Positions 23,521 to 64,000 of a DNA stretch of 64,000 nucleotides are shown one piece after another. Below the pieces are notes generated by a model, which was not told the origin of the DNA, made no database searches, and saw only the letters and a program-made list of their open reading frames with translations. Each line of letters opens with the position of its first letter. Positions within the stretch are counted from its first letter, which is position 1. Location of the stretch: contig NC_092190.1 of assembly GCF_043641665.1 (NCBI RefSeq), forward strand, positions 21,317,548-21,381,547. The letters run 5' to 3'. This stretch comes from Enoplosus armatus (Eukaryota > Chordata > Actinopteri > Centrarchiformes > Enoplosidae). Both the position numbers and the translations under genes were made by a program.

Positions 23521-24080
23521 GTCTGCCTCTGGGGTGTTGGCAGGCAGTCAAGCCTCGCAAACGTTACAAATCTATAATAAATATACTCAAATATGAACCA
23601 AATGGTCACAATAGAATTACTTGAAGGCACATTCATGACAATTTAAAACAAACAGCTTACATTTGAAACAACTGTGAATGTTAAATACATAAATGTTATT
23701 TTTAAAACTACAAAATATGTCTAAAAATGAGTTTGTGTGCAAAATGACGAAAGGTAAAGGACCTAACTATACCTGAATTAATATGACAAGAGCTTGGGGG
23801 GATTAACAAGCATTTTGTTTAATTTGTTGCATAGCAAGAAATACAAAGCAAACAGGCACTCACAGCCACCTTATTCTATAAAACTGATTATAAAAAAAAA
23901 ACGATTTCAAGAGCATATAAGTCCAAGATACTGAAAAGGGGGAACTGACATGCATAAAAATAGAATATTCTGTGCTACCTTTTACTGTATGATATTGAAA
24001 TTGAAAGGAAAAAATAAAAATGTTACAAATCACCACTCACGCCACACCTCATTCATCTCTCCATCGTTGACAGAAAGATC

Positions 24081-24086
24081 TTTATT
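24081..24086 (-). terminator. Probable col5a2 polyadenylation signal (AATAAA)
   Basis: AATAAA on the - strand, 782 nt beyond the stop. It is followed within 60 nt by GAGGTGTGGCGTGAGTGGTG, a strong GT-rich downstream element. Confidence 0.55.
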
Positions 24087-24867
24087 GGTATCCCCAAACC
24101 CTGCCCTGTACCACGCAGCCGGGTGCACAAGGATCACACTACTTACAAAACAGCACCTGTGAAACAAGATTTACATGTAGTGTCATCGTTTCTCAGTTTC
24201 GGTGACGAGGTAGCTAACACTGAGGAATCGACAGTCTTAAGGTGTCTTTAATGTTCTACGTGGTCGGTACAGAGTTAAGAACTGGATACAGACATTGATT
24301 CATCAAAAGCTGTCTTGAGAAAATAACCTGCGCCGGTGGACGCGTCATCGGCTGTATTTGTTTCCTCAATAGCACCACAATGTTGTTTTATATTCAAACA
24401 TGTTAAACAAAAAATGAATAGACAAATCTGTAGAAAATAGTAGTGGAGGGACGACATTTGACATAGCTTCAGTTGGATTTTTCCGGGCCTATAAACAGCA
24501 GTTATAGTTACCATTTTAAAGCTTCCATATTCATAAATTGTTGGCAATGTTTCTTTGTGACATAAAATTAAAGGGTAAGACCAAACTTCACCACAGAGAG
24601 TCTCGAAATGCATCAAGCTTGGAGTCAAACATACACAAGACGACAGAGGAATGATTCTGATTTTTACCAAATTTTTGAAGTTAATTCCAAACATTCATTC
24701 TAACTTACAAATCTTCGATGTCTTGAACTGGGTTGAAAGGCACAATAAATATCTTGCCACAGGGCCAGAATAGTCCTCAGTACTCGTATGTACAACGCGG
24801 CTGATCGTCGTCAGCCGTCAGTTCAATAGTCTCAGGATTCTCCTCGACGCGTTCCCTGCTGATGATT
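24081..24867 (-). other. col5a2: col5a2 3' UTR (minimum extent)
   Basis: Non-coding sequence after the stop. TTTATT on the + strand at 24081-24086 is AATAAA on the transcript, followed by a G/T-rich stretch (24029-24058 region). A more distal candidate lies at 23441-23446, which would lengthen the 3' UTR to about 1.4 kb. Confidence 0.5.
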
Positions 24868-61184
<36,317 letters not shown>

Positions 61185-61370
61185 GTCTATAAGAAAGACA
61201 TGAGCCTTCCTTGTGCGCAAAGCAAGAGGAAAAAAGGATGAAAAGGAAAAAAAAAATGCTCAGGTTATCACTGCACCACCATGAATACAAGAGTACCCCT
61301 CCTTGTAAGCAGCAAGCAGACCCAGCCCAGACTGCGTGAGTGCTTTTTTGTGTAGTTACAGCTTTAAATG
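61185..61370 (-). promoter_or_regulatory. col5a2 5' UTR and possible core promoter
   Basis: Sequence immediately upstream of the start codon. A TTTAAA at 61363-61368 on the transcribed orientation could act as a TATA-like element, which would put the start near 61335 and give a 5' UTR of about 150 nt. This is a guess from spacing only. Fibrillar collagen V genes are often TATA-less, and no experimental start can be inferred. Confidence 0.2.
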
Positions 61371-62518
61371 AGAAGAATGCTGGCCAGCCTAATTTTCCTC
61401 CCCCTTTTGTCAGCCCTCTCCCATAACCATCCTCTCACAGGCTTTTGTGGCTGTGGGAGAACTACACCCATGTTCACAAGTTCTCATACTTTCCAGTGAA
61501 TCTTTCTGTCTGTCTGTCTAGCTATCTTTCAATGTAACAGCCTTAACTCTTAATCACAGTAAAAGATGTCGGGGAACAGATAAGGAAAAATAACTTTGCT
61601 TGTTTGGAGTTGTCACTGATTTTTGCCTCTCCTCAGAAGTGGTTGCTCGGCAAGATCATAAAACTGTTGTTTTATTGCTGTCTCTGGGGCACCAAACAAG
61701 ACACACAGAAGGCTGAGAATCCCTCTTTACTGGCCAATTAAAAGTAAGAATAGAGTTTATAAGTCTATTGTCTTCTGATGAGACATTGTAGTCAAGAAAG
61801 TGTGGCATATAAGATTGCTTGTCAGTTTGTTTGCTCATAAAATCAGTGGCATCTCTTTAGTTTCACTGTCCTAAGTCGAATGAAAGAGAGATAAAGAGCC
61901 AGCTGAAGCAGTGTGTGACAGTCGCTGTGGGTGGTCATGAAGGTAGGTGGTCATGAAATCTGAGGTCAGCACCTCTTGATTTATGGCGAGAACATGGAAT
62001 CCACCTACAGTGTCAGATTTGTCTAATGCATACTTTGTCAGTGTGTATTATCAATGAGGCAATCAATAACGTTCTTGATTTCAGGTACAATAAAATAAGG
62101 TATAATTTTCTGTTGATACCGAACATGTCATTATCCAAGATGATGACACAGACATGTATAGACATATATAGTGAGAGATTAAACTCTTAATTTGACCCTG
62201 CCTCTACTTGAGTCATTCCTTTCCCTGAAAAGACATAAAGGAAGCTGTTGTTCACATCTTCTTTTTAGCTGTAAATCACAGTTCAACAAACCGGTCAAAC
62301 ATGTAGTTAAATAAATAAACTTAAATATACATTTAGATCCATTTGCAAATACATTTCAAATAAGTGTTATTTATATTCAACTCATTAAAAAGAAACCAAG
62401 ATGCCTCACGTAAACTTTGCCACACACAACTAACCCTGAACCGTATGACAGGAAACAGCTGTGTGCCATGTTCACAAGGCGCTAAAAGCATCAGGTGATT
62501 GGCTTTCCATCAGACAGG

Positions 62519-62544
62519 GTGTGTGTGTGTGTGTGTGTGTGTGT
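62519..62544. repeat. (GT)n microsatellite
   Basis: Thirteen GT units upstream of col5a2. Confidence 0.95.
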
Positions 62545-62568
62545 TAGTCTGTGAGTGTATAGAGAAGA

Positions 62569-62581
62569 GGGGGGGGGGGGG
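62569..62581. repeat. Homopolymer G tract (13 G)
   Basis: An unbroken G-run just after the GT repeat. It has G-quadruplex potential on this strand. Confidence 0.9.
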
Positions 62582-63379
62582 TTCAAAAGACTGGAGCAGA
62601 GCTAATGAGAAAAACAGCTGTTTTCTTGTTGGCCCTGCCCACAAACCAGGTCAGCCAAGTCAGAGTCCCTCTGCTACAAGACTCACATGAAGCATCAGAT
62701 GTATTTCCTGTGGAAACAGTGGAGAGAAAGGAAACATCAGGGCACTGCAAATACTGCCAGTTGCCGCCTGTTCGCCAGAGATTTTGTCATTGTAGAGAAT
62801 GTTGCCAAAGGGAGGGAAGGTGATTTGTGCATACTGTATGGACCGCTGTACTTCTATCAGCAAACCTTTTAATGTATTTACGGTTTAACTTCTTCAACCA
62901 CAAGCTTGATCATATTGTCTATGTCCTGTTGTGTTACTTTAAACAAATCACATGAGCTCTCAATGCTTCCTGACTCCCCCACCCTGTCCGTGGCTCTCGG
63001 CCAGTGTTCCCACTTAAGATGTAAAAATGGGACACAAGTATATAATCGTCTCCTATAAGAGCTGGGCACTGTATTTTTTGGGCGATATATAAAATTCATT
63101 TGATTAATTCCAATTTTTTGGAATGTTTCAGCACGATGTGTAAAATGTCCACGTTGTGAAAATCGAGTTTTTTAAATGTACACAAACGTTTCTTTTCAGT
63201 CTTAAAGTAACGGATGATAGCTGGCTACTTTGACTATCTTCAGTCACTACAGATTAGTTACACTACATGCACACTGTGTCTCAGGTTTATCTAGTAATGA
63301 ATTTAGCGGTCGCCTCTGAGAGGAACAGACTGAAAGAAGACGCACGCTGATCTTAGCTCTCGGTTTGCGTTCGGTGACA

Positions 63380-63570
63380 ACGCATTGTCAGTTGTTATAT
63401 TGTACCAAATGCTGTGCCAACCCATCAAGTAGATGTTGAGATACTTTGACCTTCTGGTGGTGCTAAAGGAAACCAAGAGATCTCATTCTCTATGGATCTT
63501 GAATACCTGTGGCAATCCATCAAAATACTTCAAGATATATATTCACTCTGGACACCAAATGTCTGCTGCT
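63380..63570. repeat. Fragment of the dispersed repeat also seen at 22664-23190
   Basis: CCAACCCATCAAGTAGATGT, TTCTGGTGGTGCTAAAGGAA and GTGGCAATCCATCAAAATAC resemble a fish repeat with 'ggtggcgctaaaggaaaag...ggcaatccatccaatagttg'. Orientation is opposite to the copy between the genes. Boundaries uncertain. Confidence 0.45.
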
Positions 63571-64000
63571 GACGCGCGACGAAAAGTTAGGTCTGTCTGA
63601 AATAAGACAATAAATAAACAATTTAAAACATTTTCAGAGGCTAACGCAGCTCTGTCACTGTGCATATGATTTTGTTTTGACGTTACCAAATCCAGTTATG
63701 TTAATAGGCAAAATTAAAATAAATCAAATGTTGTTCGTAATACAAAGGTCCTGCATGCACACGGTGTACATCTACTTCTTGGGTGATCCCCATCTGATAG
63801 GCAGCGGATCAATCTGCAGCTCCTGGTTTCCTTTTACATAAAGACACAGTTACACACATTACGCTGTCATCACTAACAGTAATTCAAAAAAGAGAAGGGT
63901 TATTTCGATTCAGATTTCAGAGGATTTGGAGATAATTATCCAGCTCTGCTTCCTGCCTTAACAAACGCTCATTACGTCCTTTGACTGAAGTAAAATATAA

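Larger units (their letters stand above)
22501..24080. other. Intergenic gap between convergent gulp1 and col5a2
   Basis: About 1.6 kb separate the inferred 3' ends of the two genes. It contains a dispersed repeat (22664-23190), a CCT-repeat (23490-23520) and AT-rich sequence. A second TTTATT (AATAAA on the - strand) at 23441-23446 could be a distal col5a2 polyadenylation signal. No coding region seen. Confidence 0.6.
61371..64000. other. col5a2 5' flank, non-coding
   Basis: No exon of a further gene recognised. It contains a GT microsatellite, a G-run and a dispersed repeat fragment near 63380-63570. Enhancers are likely in general but none can be identified by eye. Confidence 0.6.

Noticed and set aside
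23366..23636. Poly-Glu and poly-Gly open frames on the - strand
   Set aside because: Produced by the CCT repeat at 23490-23520.
62878..63099. 73-codon - strand open frame upstream of col5a2
   Set aside because: No domain I recognise, lies in a region with repeat-like sequence, and cannot be tied to a neighbouring gene.

Overview
This 64-kb window looks like nuclear DNA of a teleost fish. It is intron-rich vertebrate sequence with many short transposon remnants of types common in ray-finned fish: a Tc1/mariner copy, TTAA-flanked miniature elements and CA/GT microsatellites. It carries two protein-coding genes, arranged tail to tail.

Positions 1-22,500 belong to gulp1 on the + strand (engulfment adaptor, CED-6 family). 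Ten exons (7313-21778) encode everything from the residue just before the PTB domain to the stop codon. The short first coding exon (about 10 residues) and the 5' UTR lie upstream of the window. The exons give the PTB domain, a leucine-zipper-like helix, a proline-rich linker and a C-terminal DLF/DPF segment. One in-frame 231-nt exon (18424-18654) is not in the human isoform I remember and may be a cassette or alternative terminal exon. The introns hold most of the recognisable transposon remnants.

Positions 22,500-24,100 are a short gap between the two 3' ends, largely filled by a dispersed repeat.

Positions 24,081-61,184 hold col5a2 on the - strand (pro-alpha2(V) collagen). I placed 54 coding exons. 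Their lengths sum to 4482 nt (1493 codons plus stop), and the reading frame is kept across every junction. The uninterrupted triple helix is exactly 1014 residues. Exon sizes (45, 54, 99, 108, 162) are typical of fibrillar collagens. A signal-peptide exon is separated by an 18.3-kb first intron from exons 2-54, which are packed into 18 kb. The C-propeptide has seven cysteines, with the usual third one replaced by Ser as in alpha2(V). The usual Asn-linked glycosylation site has become Thr-Ile-Thr.

Positions 61,185-64,000 are the col5a2 5' flank, with no gene I can support.

In human the order is GULP1 - COL3A1 - COL5A2. Here gulp1 is followed directly by col5a2, so no col3a1 lies in this interval. 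The two genes are not known to act in one pathway; their adjacency is ancestral synteny. I found no RNA gene, CRISPR array, intact transposon or novel multi-gene system.
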